Translations under genes and position numbers: made by a program
Shown: piece by piece, positions 7,867 through 13,858 of the stretch
How positions within the stretch are numbered: the stretch's first letter is position 1
How the letters are laid out: every line of letters starts with the position of its first letter
Assembly: GCA_027297825.1 (NCBI GenBank)
Contig: JAPUHH010000212.1
Location: forward strand, 1 to 13,858
DNA length: 13,858 nt
Direction: 5' to 3'
DNA from: Gammaproteobacteria bacterium
Lineage (GTDB): Bacteria; Pseudomonadota; Gammaproteobacteria; UBA4575
The notes under the pieces: model-generated
The model's input: only the letters and a program-made list of their open reading frames with translations
What the model was told of the DNA's origin: nothing
Databases searched by the model: none

Positions 7867-9891
7867 ATGGCTGACTCTGTTAAAAATAAGCTCACAAAGT
7901 TGCGCGAAGAAATTCGGCAACATAATTACTCTTATTATGTCTTGGATGAGCCCTCCATCCCTGATGTTGAATATGACAAGCTTATGCGCGCATTGCAAAA
8001 GCTTGAGGCTGCTCATCCAAGCTTAATTACAAAAGATTCACCTACCCAGCGTGTAGGTGCGCAGCCGCTAGATGTTTTTCTTTCTGCGTCGCATCAGGTG
8101 CCCATGTTATCCCTGGGAAATGTGTTTCATGAAGATGAATTAGAAGCTTTTGAAATTCGAATTAAAGACCGTCTAAAAAGAGATATCAATATTGATTACA
8201 CAGCGGAGCCAAAGCTAGATGGATTGGCGGTAAGCTTAATTTATGAGGATGGGTTACTGGTTAGAGGTGCAACGCGTGGTGATGGTATGACAGGTGAAGA
8301 TATTACGGAAAATATTCGTACTATCAAATCTATACCATTGCGCTTGCGTGAACATCAAGACATGCCAAAGAAACTAGAGGTGCGCGGCGAAGTATTTATG
8401 CCTAAGAAAGGCTTTGAAAAATTAAATGCACAAGCGCGACGTGCAGGCGAAAAAACCTTTGTGAACCCAAGAAATGCAGCTGCGGGTAGTTTGCGTCAAC
8501 TTGATCCGCACAATACTGCAAGACGGCCTTTAGATATTTATTTCTATAGCGCCACAGATATTGATCAATCCACGCCTATTGTCACGCAATACGAGTCGTT
8601 GGGATTTTTAAGAGAGTTAGGTCTAAAAGTATGTCCAGAAATTGAGCTGGTGCCTGGCTTCAGGGGGTGTTTGAATTTTTATAGACGAATTTTAGATGTA
8701 AGAGATTCTCTGGATTATGAAATAGATGGTGTGGTTTATAAAGTGAATAATTTAGCACTGCAGAATGAGCTTGGATTCATCTCGCGTGCACCGCGTTGGG
8801 CAGTTGCGCATAAGTTTCCTGCGCAAGAGGTAGTGACTAAAGTGCTGCAAATTGAATTTCAAGTAGGCCGTACTGGGGCGCTCACTCCTGTGGCTAAATT
8901 AGAGCCTGTTTTTGTAGGGGGTGTGACAGTAAGTAATGCCACCTTGCACAATATGGATGAGATGCATCGTAAAGATGTGCGTGAGGGTGATGAAGTCATC
9001 ATAAGGCGTGCAGGTGATGTGATCCCAGAAGTGGTCAAAACGGTACTAAAGCCTGGAGTTAAACGTAATAAATCTGTTCAGGCGCCAAAAAAATGCCCCG
9101 AATGTAAATCTGACGTAGTACAAATTGAAGGTGAAGCTGTTATTCGCTGCAGTGGAGGGTTGTATTGTGCGGCGCAACGTAAAGGTGCCATCAAACACTT
9201 TGCTTCACGCGCGGCAATGGATATAGAAGGCTTGGGGGACAAGCTAGCCGATCAACTTGTTGAAGCAGAGCTGATCTCTAGCGTAAATGATTTATACCAT
9301 TTGGATAAGGGAAAAGTTTTGGCGCTGGAACGCATGGGAGCCAAGTCCACAGACAACTTATTAGCGGCAATTGAGGAAAGTAAAAAAACCACTTTCTCTC
9401 GTTTTATCTATGCTTTAGGGATTCGTGAAGTTGGTGAAGCCACTGCTGCATCGCTTGCAGATTATTTTCAAGATCAAAATTCTTTGATGTCCGCTAATAC
9501 TGAGAAGCTGATGGAAGTAGCGGATGTAGGTCCTGTCGTCGCGCAAAATATTACTGCATTTTTCAAGCAGGCGCATAATCAAGAAGTCATCAACGGGCTT
9601 ATTAGCATTGGCGTTGCGTGGGAGAAAAAAGTTGAATCTAAAAATCAAAACAAACCGCTTACAGGCCATACTTATGTGCTTACGGGTAGCTTGGAAAGTC
9701 TTAATCGTGTAGATGCTGCAACACGCCTTAAAGCATTGGGCGCAAAAGTGACAAGTAGTGTATCGAAGAAAACCACGGCAGTAGTAGCGGGGGCTAATCC
9801 AGGTTCAAAATTAACTAAGGCTGATGCACTGGGTGTGCAAATATTAACTGAAAGTGACTTACTGGCATTATTGAGGGATGAACTGGATTGA
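7867..9891 (+). CDS. ligA: NAD+-dependent DNA ligase LigA
   Basis: LigA seals nicks with 3'-OH and 5'-phosphate ends during replication and repair, using NAD+ as adenylyl donor. The 674-residue protein is full length with all domains. Ia (NMN-binding) lies at about 1-70, including YYVLDEPSIPDVEYDKLM. The nucleotidyltransferase domain has the adenylated Lys116 in the EPKLDG motif, TRGDGMTGEDIT, and EIDGVVYKVN. The OB fold is at about 320-400 (FQVGRTGALTPVAKLEPV, RRAGDVIPEVV). The zinc finger uses Cys410, Cys413, Cys428 and Cys434. Helix-hairpin-helix repeats at about 450-580 include FIYALGIREVGEATA. A C-terminal BRCT domain runs from about 595 to the end. The ATG at 7867 follows an AAAGGTG ribosome binding site with rather short spacing. 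It lies 74 bases after zipA and is probably in the same transcript. Confidence 0.98.
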   Translation: MADSVKNKLTKLREEIRQHNYSYYVLDEPSIPDVEYDKLMRALQKLEAAHPSLITKDSPTQRVGAQPLDVFLSASHQVPMLSLGNVFHEDELEAFEIRIKDRLKRDINIDYTAEPKLDGLAVSLIYEDGLLVRGATRGDGMTGEDITENIRTIKSIPLRLREHQDMPKKLEVRGEVFMPKKGFEKLNAQARRAGEKTFVNPRNAAAGSLRQLDPHNTARRPLDIYFYSATDIDQSTPIVTQYESLGFLRELGLKVCPEIELVPGFRGCLNFYRRILDVRDSLDYEIDGVVYKVNNLALQNELGFISRAPRWAVAHKFPAQEVVTKVLQIEFQVGRTGALTPVAKLEPVFVGGVTVSNATLHNMDEMHRKDVREGDEVIIRRAGDVIPEVVKTVLKPGVKRNKSVQAPKKCPECKSDVVQIEGEAVIRCSGGLYCAAQRKGAIKHFASRAAMDIEGLGDKLADQLVEAELISSVNDLYHLDKGKVLALERMGAKSTDNLLAAIEESKKTTFSRFIYALGIREVGEATAASLADYFQDQNSLMSANTEKLMEVADVGPVVAQNITAFFKQAHNQEVINGLISIGVAWEKKVESKNQNKPLTGHTYVLTGSLESLNRVDAATRLKALGAKVTSSVSKKTTAVVAGANPGSKLTKADALGVQILTESDLLALLRDELD

Positions 9892-9915
9892 CACTGATAA
9901 TGCATATTGGATAGT
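9888..9915 (+). promoter_or_regulatory. Candidate promoter upstream of the PilZ gene
   Basis: A perfect TTGACA (9888-9893) overlaps the ligA stop codon and is followed after 16 bases by GATAGT (9910-9915, 4 of 6 matches to TATAAT). Transcription from it would begin near 9922, at the first ATG of the PilZ ORF, which would favour the later ATG at 9979. Consensus matching only. Confidence 0.3.
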
Positions 9916-9921
9916 CTATTC

Positions 9922-10362
9922 ATGTTTGAGTCCTTACAAACTTCAATTCCGCAACCGAGTTCGAATATAGTGCAGAACATGAAGAATGAGCGCAGGGCGG
10001 CAGCGCGTTACCGAGCTAAGTTACCCGTCGAAATAGAAGTGAATGGCTACACCATAGAAGAAGCAGTCTCTAGTGAGGTTTCGCTGGCCGGAATACGCAT
10101 AGATTGCGAAGGGCCGTCAGCGGCCCGAATTCTGAATCGATATATACAAGTTACACCTGGAGAGAATATCGCCGCAAAAGTCAATATCAAGGTGCCTAAA
10201 AATACTGGGAGTGCGAAAAAAATTCATTGTTGTACGAGAGTAGTTTCCGTGAGTCGTGCTTCTCAAGTGCGCTATGTTGTCGGACTGGAATTCATAGAAT
10301 TTAAAGAGGATAGTCAAAAAGATTGGATAGTATATATTTCAGGGCATGTTAATAAAGTGTAA
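9922..10362 (+). CDS. PilZ-domain protein, probable cyclic-di-GMP effector
   Basis: From the ATG at 9922 this is a 146-residue protein consisting mainly of one PilZ domain, the common bacterial receptor for cyclic di-GMP. The N-terminal arginine motif RRAAARYR gives RxxxR (Arg25 and Arg29). The second motif is normally D/N-x-S-x-x-G and here reads EVSLAG (Glu52, Ser54, Gly57), so the first position is changed to Glu. Beta strands follow, with the typical YVVGLEFIEF ending strand. No output domain is attached, so it would act by binding a partner. The start is uncertain: a TTG at 9907, ATG at 9922 and ATG at 9979 are in frame, and the last begins just ahead of the arginine motif. It lies 30 bases after ligA. 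Cyclic-di-GMP binding is likely but not assured. Confidence 0.85.
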   Translation: MFESLQTSIPQPSSNIVQNMKNERRAAARYRAKLPVEIEVNGYTIEEAVSSEVSLAGIRIDCEGPSAARILNRYIQVTPGENIAAKVNIKVPKNTGSAKKIHCCTRVVSVSRASQVRYVVGLEFIEFKEDSQKDWIVYISGHVNKV

Positions 10363-10370
10363 TTATAAAT

Positions 10371-10394
10371 TTGCTCTTAAGGAATGATGAGCAA
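10371..10394 (+). repeat. Short inverted repeat after the PilZ gene
   Basis: TTGCTC (10371-10376) and GAGCAA (10389-10394) form a perfect 6-bp inverted repeat around a 12-base loop, nine bases after the PilZ stop. The stem is weak and there is no T-run, only TAGTTTGTTGG. It is at best a poor terminator or an RNA hairpin. Confidence 0.25.
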
Positions 10395-10415
10395 GTAGTT
10401 TGTTGGTAGAAATAC

Positions 10416-10553
10416 ATGCGCTTTTTACTAAGTATAATTGCAGCATTGGGCGGCTTATGTTGGGCCATGGTTGCAGTATATAAATCTGGGTTTGATATTG
10501 GTTCCTTAAATCCATTCCTTTGGCGTCGTCGTTATCAGAACCACTCGATGTAG
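10416..10553 (+). CDS. Small single-pass membrane protein, 45 residues
   Basis: A 45-codon ORF beginning ATG CGC TTT and ending TAG at 10551-10553. It encodes a short start (MRF), one hydrophobic helix at about residues 3-22 (LLSIIAALGGLCWAMVAV), then a polar loop with SGFDIGSLNPFLW and a basic tail RRRYQNHSM. The positive tail suggests it stays in the cytoplasm. A weak GGTAG lies about eight bases before the ATG. Support comes from the coherent signal-anchor/basic-tail composition and from a position between two genes on the same strand that would otherwise be an unexplained gap of about 235 bases. Such NPxxW/basic tails occur in small conserved proteins of proteobacteria, but I cannot name a family. 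It might also be a small accessory subunit of a membrane complex. No paralogue is visible in the window. Confidence 0.6.
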   Translation: MRFLLSIIAALGGLCWAMVAVYKSGFDIGSLNPFLWRRRYQNHSM

Positions 10554-10585
10554 CCGCTCTATATTGTTGCGAGTTGCCAAGTGCG

Positions 10586-10591
10586 AAGGTG
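10586..10591 (+). promoter_or_regulatory. Ribosome binding site deciding the GTG start at 10598
   Basis: AAGGTG lies six bases before the GTG at 10598. An in-frame TGA at 10595-10597 directly precedes that GTG, so no earlier start exists in this frame. The same AAGGTG sequence precedes the genes at 1247 and 7867. Confidence 0.5.
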
Positions 10592-10597
10592 AAATGA

Positions 10598-10912
10598 GTG
10601 CTAAGAAAAACAAGCGCTTTTTACTATCAATCACTTGAGAATGATTTTCACTTAAGCTCAGACCAGGCTTCTGATCAGCTGCTTGCAAATTCTCATCTAC
10701 TTAGAGAAGAAATCTGTCTGATCGAAAATAGCAATGAAATTCTACAACTAAGTAGCTCTAGGTTTTTAGATTCACAAGTGAGTTCAGTGCTATCTTTTAT
10801 GCGAAAAGTTGCTGAAATTGAGGGCTCGACTAACCTGGAACAACAAAAATTGATTGATGCGATTGAGCAATATTTTGCTAAAATACAAAAAAAGTCAGCC
10901 ACATGGGCATAA
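10598..10912 (+). CDS. Orphan helical protein, 104 residues
   Basis: A 104-residue ORF with a GTG start. It is supported by the ribosome binding site at 10586-10591 and by its length. The product looks all-helical and acidic, with three probable amphipathic helices: around SSDQASDQLLANSHLLREEI, around SQVSSVLSFMRKVAEIEG, and around QQKLIDAIEQYFAKIQKK. There is no signal peptide, membrane segment or catalytic motif, and I do not recognise a family. An ATG at 10594 in the neighbouring frame overlaps the GTG and would read only 14 codons before TGA. Removing one A from the A-run at 10606-10610 would join that ATG to this ORF, so a frameshift or sequence error at the N-terminus cannot be excluded. 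It follows the 45-residue protein by 44 bases. Confidence 0.6.
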   Translation: MLRKTSAFYYQSLENDFHLSSDQASDQLLANSHLLREEICLIENSNEILQLSSSRFLDSQVSSVLSFMRKVAEIEGSTNLEQQKLIDAIEQYFAKIQKKSATWA

Positions 10913-10913
10913 A

Positions 10914-10971
10914 TATAATGTGAACATAAAATAACAAGAACTAAGCTAAATTTTTCTATAAAATTAAGCTT
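10914..10971 (+). promoter_or_regulatory. AT-rich regulatory interval before lpxA: perfect -10 box and inverted repeat
   Basis: A perfect TATAAT (10914-10919) lies just past the stop of the 104-residue ORF; its -35 partner is poor (AAGTCA at 16 bases). Downstream, AAGCTAAATTTT (10943-10954) and AAAATTAAGCTT (10960-10971) form 12-base arms with one mismatch around a five-base loop. The stem is AT-rich and lacks a T-run, so it resembles an operator or leader hairpin more than an intrinsic terminator. It ends 30 bases before the lpxA start. Confidence 0.4.
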
Positions 10972-11001
10972 ATTCTTACCCTTTAGATTAAGTAGTCCAA
11001 C

Positions 11002-11763
11002 TTGCCAAATATTCATCCTACTGCTGTTGTTTCGCCGAAGGCAGAAATCGATACAGATGTAAAAATTGGTCCCTATAGCGTGATTGAAGATCATGTGGTG
11101 ATTCAGTCAGGCACCGAAATTGGGCCGCAATGTGTTGTGCACTCGTTTGTGAGGCTGGGTGTGGGGAATCAGTTGCATGCGCAAGTCGTTCTGGGAGGTC
11201 TGCCTCAAGACATTTCGTTTACCGGTGAAGAGACCTGGCTTGAGGTTGGTGATAAAAATATCATTCGAGAGAACTGCACGGTGCATCGTTCTACAAATCC
11301 AGAAATACCAACACGTATTGGTTCCAATTGTTATTTGATGAGCTACGCGCACGTAGCGCATGATTGCCAATTAGGAAATGAAGTGGTGTTAACTGCTTAT
11401 GTGGGATTGAGCGGTCATATTGCAATTGGTGATAAAGCCAATTTGGGGGGGCATGTGGGTACACATCAATTTATACGCATTGGTACCTTATCGATGATTG
11501 CGGGTTATACGCCGGTGCGAAAAGACGTTATGCCCTATTGTTTATTGGGTGGTGACCCAGTGCGTCATTATCGTTTAAATACGATTGGCCTACGGCGTGC
11601 AGGTGTGAAAGGTGGGCGTTATCGAAAATTAGAGCAGGTATTTAGGCATTTGCGAGAAGGTGGTGATGTTGAAAGCCTGGATGGTACGCCTGAAATTGAT
11701 CATCTTCGTGAGTGGATGATGGCGCCCTCTAAGCGAGGGGTGTATGGGTTTTTGCAGGCTTAG
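11002..11763 (+). CDS. lpxA: LpxA-family acyl-[ACP]--UDP-N-acetylglucosamine O-acyltransferase
   Basis: LpxA makes the first committed step of lipid A synthesis, moving a 3-hydroxyacyl chain from ACP to the 3-OH of UDP-GlcNAc. The 253-residue protein is a left-handed beta helix of hexapeptide repeats (IGPYSVI, IGPQCVV, IGDKANL types) to about residue 180, then a helical C-terminal domain. Catalytic His120-Asp121 (AHVAHDC; E. coli His125-Asp126), His139, His155 in THQF, His95 in VHRST and the PQD motif (68-70) are present. Gly168 aligns with the E. coli acyl-length ruler Gly173. Two UDP-sugar contacts differ: E. coli His191 aligns with Pro186 and Glu200 with Ile195. The only possible start is the TTG at 11002, because a stop lies three codons upstream, and it has no Shine-Dalgarno. 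It is not beside lpxD, fabZ or lpxB, so it may be a paralogue. Confidence 0.85.
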   Translation: MPNIHPTAVVSPKAEIDTDVKIGPYSVIEDHVVIQSGTEIGPQCVVHSFVRLGVGNQLHAQVVLGGLPQDISFTGEETWLEVGDKNIIRENCTVHRSTNPEIPTRIGSNCYLMSYAHVAHDCQLGNEVVLTAYVGLSGHIAIGDKANLGGHVGTHQFIRIGTLSMIAGYTPVRKDVMPYCLLGGDPVRHYRLNTIGLRRAGVKGGRYRKLEQVFRHLREGGDVESLDGTPEIDHLREWMMAPSKRGVYGFLQA

Positions 11764-11791
11764 TGAATAGCTACTGTGACTTTTCTAAATA

Positions 11792-12307
11792 ATGCATAAA
11801 TATTTAAAAACACTTTTCAATATTTGTTTATTGCGAGAGGGGCCAGAAAAATTACCACATTCTTATGTCTTGCTAGGGTTGGTGGCGGCGATAAGCTTTT
11901 CTGTTTCGGTATATATAGGTTCCATTGATTACAGTGTGAGTTTTGCAGGTCTTTCAAGTATTGCGATATTGTTTTTCTCATTTTTATTTACAAAGCTATT
12001 ACTGCTTAAGAAGCCAGAGCGTTTTTTGCAAACCTTTAGCGCAATGTTAGGGGCGGATGCCATTATTACTACAATGTCGATCCCTAGTTTTTACTCCTTG
12101 ACCTATTTAAAGTTGGGTGAAATTGCACAAATATTTTTTAGCCTCACAATTTTTGCGCTTTTTATATGGGCAGTAATTGTATATGGGTATATTTTTAGTA
12201 AGGCATTGTCATCGCAGATGGGTTTTGGCCTAGCGCTCAGTGTAAGCTACGCTTTATTAGGCAATTTTATTTTTAGTTTGTTTTTAGCTGGCAATACTTC
12301 CACTTAA
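11792..12307 (+). CDS. Multi-pass inner-membrane protein of unknown function, coupled to mpl
   Basis: A 171-residue, strongly hydrophobic protein with about five membrane segments: roughly 25-45, 48-73, 82-105, 108-137 and 142-165. The N-terminal cytoplasmic stretch holds LLREGPEKLPHS, and a basic loop LLLKKPERF lies between the second and third segments. I recall similar LRRGPxDLP N-termini in small membrane proteins of beta- and gammaproteobacteria, but cannot name the family or its role. The ATG at 11792 lacks a clear Shine-Dalgarno and lies 28 bases after lpxA. The stop overlaps the mpl start by one base (TAATG at 12305-12309), so the two are likely translationally coupled. That suggests an envelope or peptidoglycan-related role, such as transport or membrane support for recycling. 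This last point is inference from position only. Confidence 0.8.
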   Translation: MHKYLKTLFNICLLREGPEKLPHSYVLLGLVAAISFSVSVYIGSIDYSVSFAGLSSIAILFFSFLFTKLLLLKKPERFLQTFSAMLGADAIITTMSIPSFYSLTYLKLGEIAQIFFSLTIFALFIWAVIVYGYIFSKALSSQMGFGLALSVSYALLGNFIFSLFLAGNTST

Positions 12308-13689
12308 TGCACATACATATTCTTGGTATTTGTGGCACCTTCATGGGAAGCTTGGCGATTATTGCTAAGCAATTAGGTCATGAAGTATCTGGTTCAGATG
12401 TGGATGTTTATCCGCCTATGAGCACTCAGCTTGAAATGGCAGGTATCGAGGTCAATGCTGGCTATTCTGCTGATCACCTCTATCCAATGCCAGATCAAAT
12501 AATTGTTGGTAATGTCATGGCGCGCGGTAATGAGATTGCCGAATACTTACTAAACAACTATATACCCTATACCTCCGGGCCTGCGTGGTTGCATGATCAT
12601 GTTTTGCAACAACGCTGGGTATTGGCGGTAGCGGGCACTCATGGCAAGACTACAACGACTAGCATGCTGGCGTGGATCCTTGAGCATGCAGGATTACAGC
12701 CAGGATTCTTGATTGGAGGTGTGCCGGAGAATTTTGATTTTTCTGCGAGATTGGGCGAATCCAAGTACTTTGTAATCGAGGCAGATGAGTACGATACGGC
12801 TTTTTTTGATAAGCGGTCAAAATTTATACACTACCGTCCTCATACCCTGGTGATAAATAACTTAGAATTTGATCACGCCGATATATTTGACGATATCGAT
12901 GATGTGAAGCGTCAGTTCCATCATCTATTGCGCATACTTCCGAGCGAAGGAAAATTGATTATCAATCATGGTGACAGAAATATACGAGATGTAATTGAAA
13001 TGGGGTGTTGGACGCCAATGGAATCTTTTTCAGTCGTTGATTCTGCGGCAACTTGGTTTGCAGGAGATATAGATTTGCGTGGCTCACAATTTACTTTGCA
13101 TCAGCATGGTAAGACTCGAGGGGTGGGCGCCTTAGAGTTATTTGGTCGACATAACATTGCTAATTCCATAGCTGCAATTGCTGCCGCCCAACATGCTGGA
13201 GTTAGTGTTGAAGCTGCATTGCAGGCTTTGACCTCATTCTCAGGCGTCAAACGTCGTTTAGAACATAAAGGTACCTTTAACAAAATCAGTGTATACGATG
13301 ACTTTGCACATCACCCAACTGCAATTGCCGCTACAGTATCTGCGTTTCGAGATCAACGCCCAGAAGGTCGAATCATTGCCGTATTTGAGCCTCGTTCAAA
13401 TACCATGCGATTAGGTGTTCATGTTGATCAATTGGCTAACGCATTCAAAGATGCGGATAAAGTCTTCATGCTTGAGCCAAATGATTTGCAATGGTCGCTG
13501 CAGGAGGTGGCGAATCAAATGCAAGCGGAGTGCAAAGTATTGCCCACGGTTGAAGAAATCATTACTGAATTATTGAATGAGGTAAGAAAAGACGACAATA
13601 TTTTGATCTTAAGTAACGGTAGCTTCGGTGGTTTATCAGCAAAGCTTGCTTTGCAACTTTCAAATCGCGAATCTTCTGTACTGCACTAG
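12307..13689 (+). CDS. mpl: UDP-N-acetylmuramate:L-alanyl-gamma-D-glutamyl-meso-diaminopimelate ligase Mpl
   Basis: Mpl is a cytoplasmic Mur-ligase-family enzyme that attaches the recycled tripeptide L-Ala-gamma-D-Glu-meso-DAP directly to UDP-MurNAc, using ATP, and so returns murein peptides to synthesis. The 460-residue protein has the three-domain Mur layout. The UDP-MurNAc domain begins MHIHILGICGTFMGSLA, with GSDVDVYPPMS near 29-39. The ATP P-loop is GTHGKTTTTSM (110-120, Lys114). EADEYDTAFFDKRSKF (about 158-173) and NNLEFDHADIF (about 184-194) are typical of Mpl rather than MurC. The C-terminal domain has YDDFAHHPTAI and EPRSNTMR. Length is normal and the gene looks intact. The ATG at 12307 overlaps the stop of the preceding membrane protein. 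Only 21 bases separate it from the kinase gene, so all four genes from lpxA on may be one transcript. Confidence 0.97.
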   Translation: MHIHILGICGTFMGSLAIIAKQLGHEVSGSDVDVYPPMSTQLEMAGIEVNAGYSADHLYPMPDQIIVGNVMARGNEIAEYLLNNYIPYTSGPAWLHDHVLQQRWVLAVAGTHGKTTTTSMLAWILEHAGLQPGFLIGGVPENFDFSARLGESKYFVIEADEYDTAFFDKRSKFIHYRPHTLVINNLEFDHADIFDDIDDVKRQFHHLLRILPSEGKLIINHGDRNIRDVIEMGCWTPMESFSVVDSAATWFAGDIDLRGSQFTLHQHGKTRGVGALELFGRHNIANSIAAIAAAQHAGVSVEAALQALTSFSGVKRRLEHKGTFNKISVYDDFAHHPTAIAATVSAFRDQRPEGRIIAVFEPRSNTMRLGVHVDQLANAFKDADKVFMLEPNDLQWSLQEVANQMQAECKVLPTVEEIITELLNEVRKDDNILILSNGSFGGLSAKLALQLSNRESSVLH

Positions 13690-13710
13690 TTGCAGCCAGC
13701 ATTTGCCATT

Positions 13711-13858
13711 ATGATTGACAATAGAAAAAGACGTAGCTTGTCATCGGGCGATAAGATTGGAAAGTATCAGCTCGAAATGGTAATTCACAAGGGAAAGTAT
13801 AGAACCATCTATAAAGCGCATGATCCTTTTTTGGATCGAAATGTGGCGATTAAGATCA
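13711..13858 (+). CDS. Ser/Thr protein kinase, N-terminal fragment cut by the window end
   Basis: Forty-nine codons of a Hanks-type Ser/Thr kinase are visible before the window stops. After a basic N-terminus (MIDNRKRRSLSSGDKIG) comes the start of the kinase N-lobe: KYQLEMVIHKG, then YRTIYKAHDPFLDRNVAIKI. The last part has the VAIK lysine that positions ATP and the usual xVYKAxDxxLxRxVAIK pattern. The glycine-rich loop is degenerate: of the three canonical GxGxxG glycines only the middle one remains (HKGKYR). The catalytic HRD and DFG motifs lie outside the window, so activity cannot be judged. The ATG at 13711 has no clear Shine-Dalgarno and lies 21 bases after mpl. Placement next to a murein recycling gene could mean envelope-linked signalling, but this is inference. 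Confidence 0.75.
   Translation, partial: MIDNRKRRSLSSGDKIGKYQLEMVIHKGKYRTIYKAHDPFLDRNVAIKI

Noticed and set aside
9672..9980. 102-codon minus-strand ORF over the end of ligA and start of pilZ.
   Set aside because: Antisense to the conserved BRCT domain of LigA; no start signal.
10693..11094. 133-codon minus-strand ORF across the region between the 104-residue orphan and lpxA.
   Set aside because: It runs antisense into the conserved lpxA start, has no ribosome binding site I can see and no recognisable domain. The forward ORF has better start evidence.
1..13858. CRISPR arrays, transposases, integrases, toxin-antitoxin pairs or a defence system.
   Set aside because: No repeat-spacer pattern, no inverted terminal repeats, and no matching protein motifs; the window is core chromosomal genes.

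Overview
The window looks like ordinary chromosomal DNA from a Gram-negative gammaproteobacterium. The evidence is an SMC, ZipA and LigA gene run, a CysZ gene divergent from that run, LpxA (lipid A synthesis), Mpl (recycling of meso-diaminopimelate murein peptides) and a PilZ-domain protein. ZipA is essentially restricted to Gammaproteobacteria. A Walker-type SMC in place of MukB points away from Enterobacteria, towards a Pseudomonas/Legionella/Coxiella-like lineage. The DNA is moderately AT-rich and densely coding. I see no insertion sequence, prophage, CRISPR array, tRNA or rRNA, and no stretch of 300 bases without a gene. The genus cannot be fixed from the sequence alone.

Layout. Positions 46-1804 (+) hold a class I/II PLP aminotransferase and a small exported protein of unknown role. 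Positions 1817-3414 (-) hold an orphan 69-residue protein with a strong ribosome binding site, then a queF-cysZ pair read leftward. A gap of about 50 bases separates queF from the divergent smc-zipA-ligA run (3467-9891, +). In E. coli cysZ is likewise divergent from zipA-ligA; here queF and smc lie between them. Downstream on the + strand come a PilZ-domain protein, a 45-residue single-pass membrane protein and a 104-residue orphan (9922-10912). The last block (11002-13858, +) has a stand-alone LpxA-family acyltransferase, a multi-pass membrane protein whose stop codon overlaps the start of mpl, mpl itself, and the first 49 codons of a Ser/Thr protein kinase cut by the window end.

How it fits together. 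The central block serves chromosome organisation (SMC), Z-ring anchoring (ZipA) and DNA nick sealing (LigA). The right block is about the envelope: lipid A acylation, murein peptide recycling, and a kinase that may sense or regulate. QueF makes the queuosine precursor preQ1 and CysZ imports sulfate. No clearly new multi-gene system is visible. The points most worth a second look are the isolated LpxA with changed substrate-contact residues, the small unannotated-type proteins between ligA and lpxA, the hairpin at the zipA start, and the kinase with a degenerate glycine loop beside mpl.
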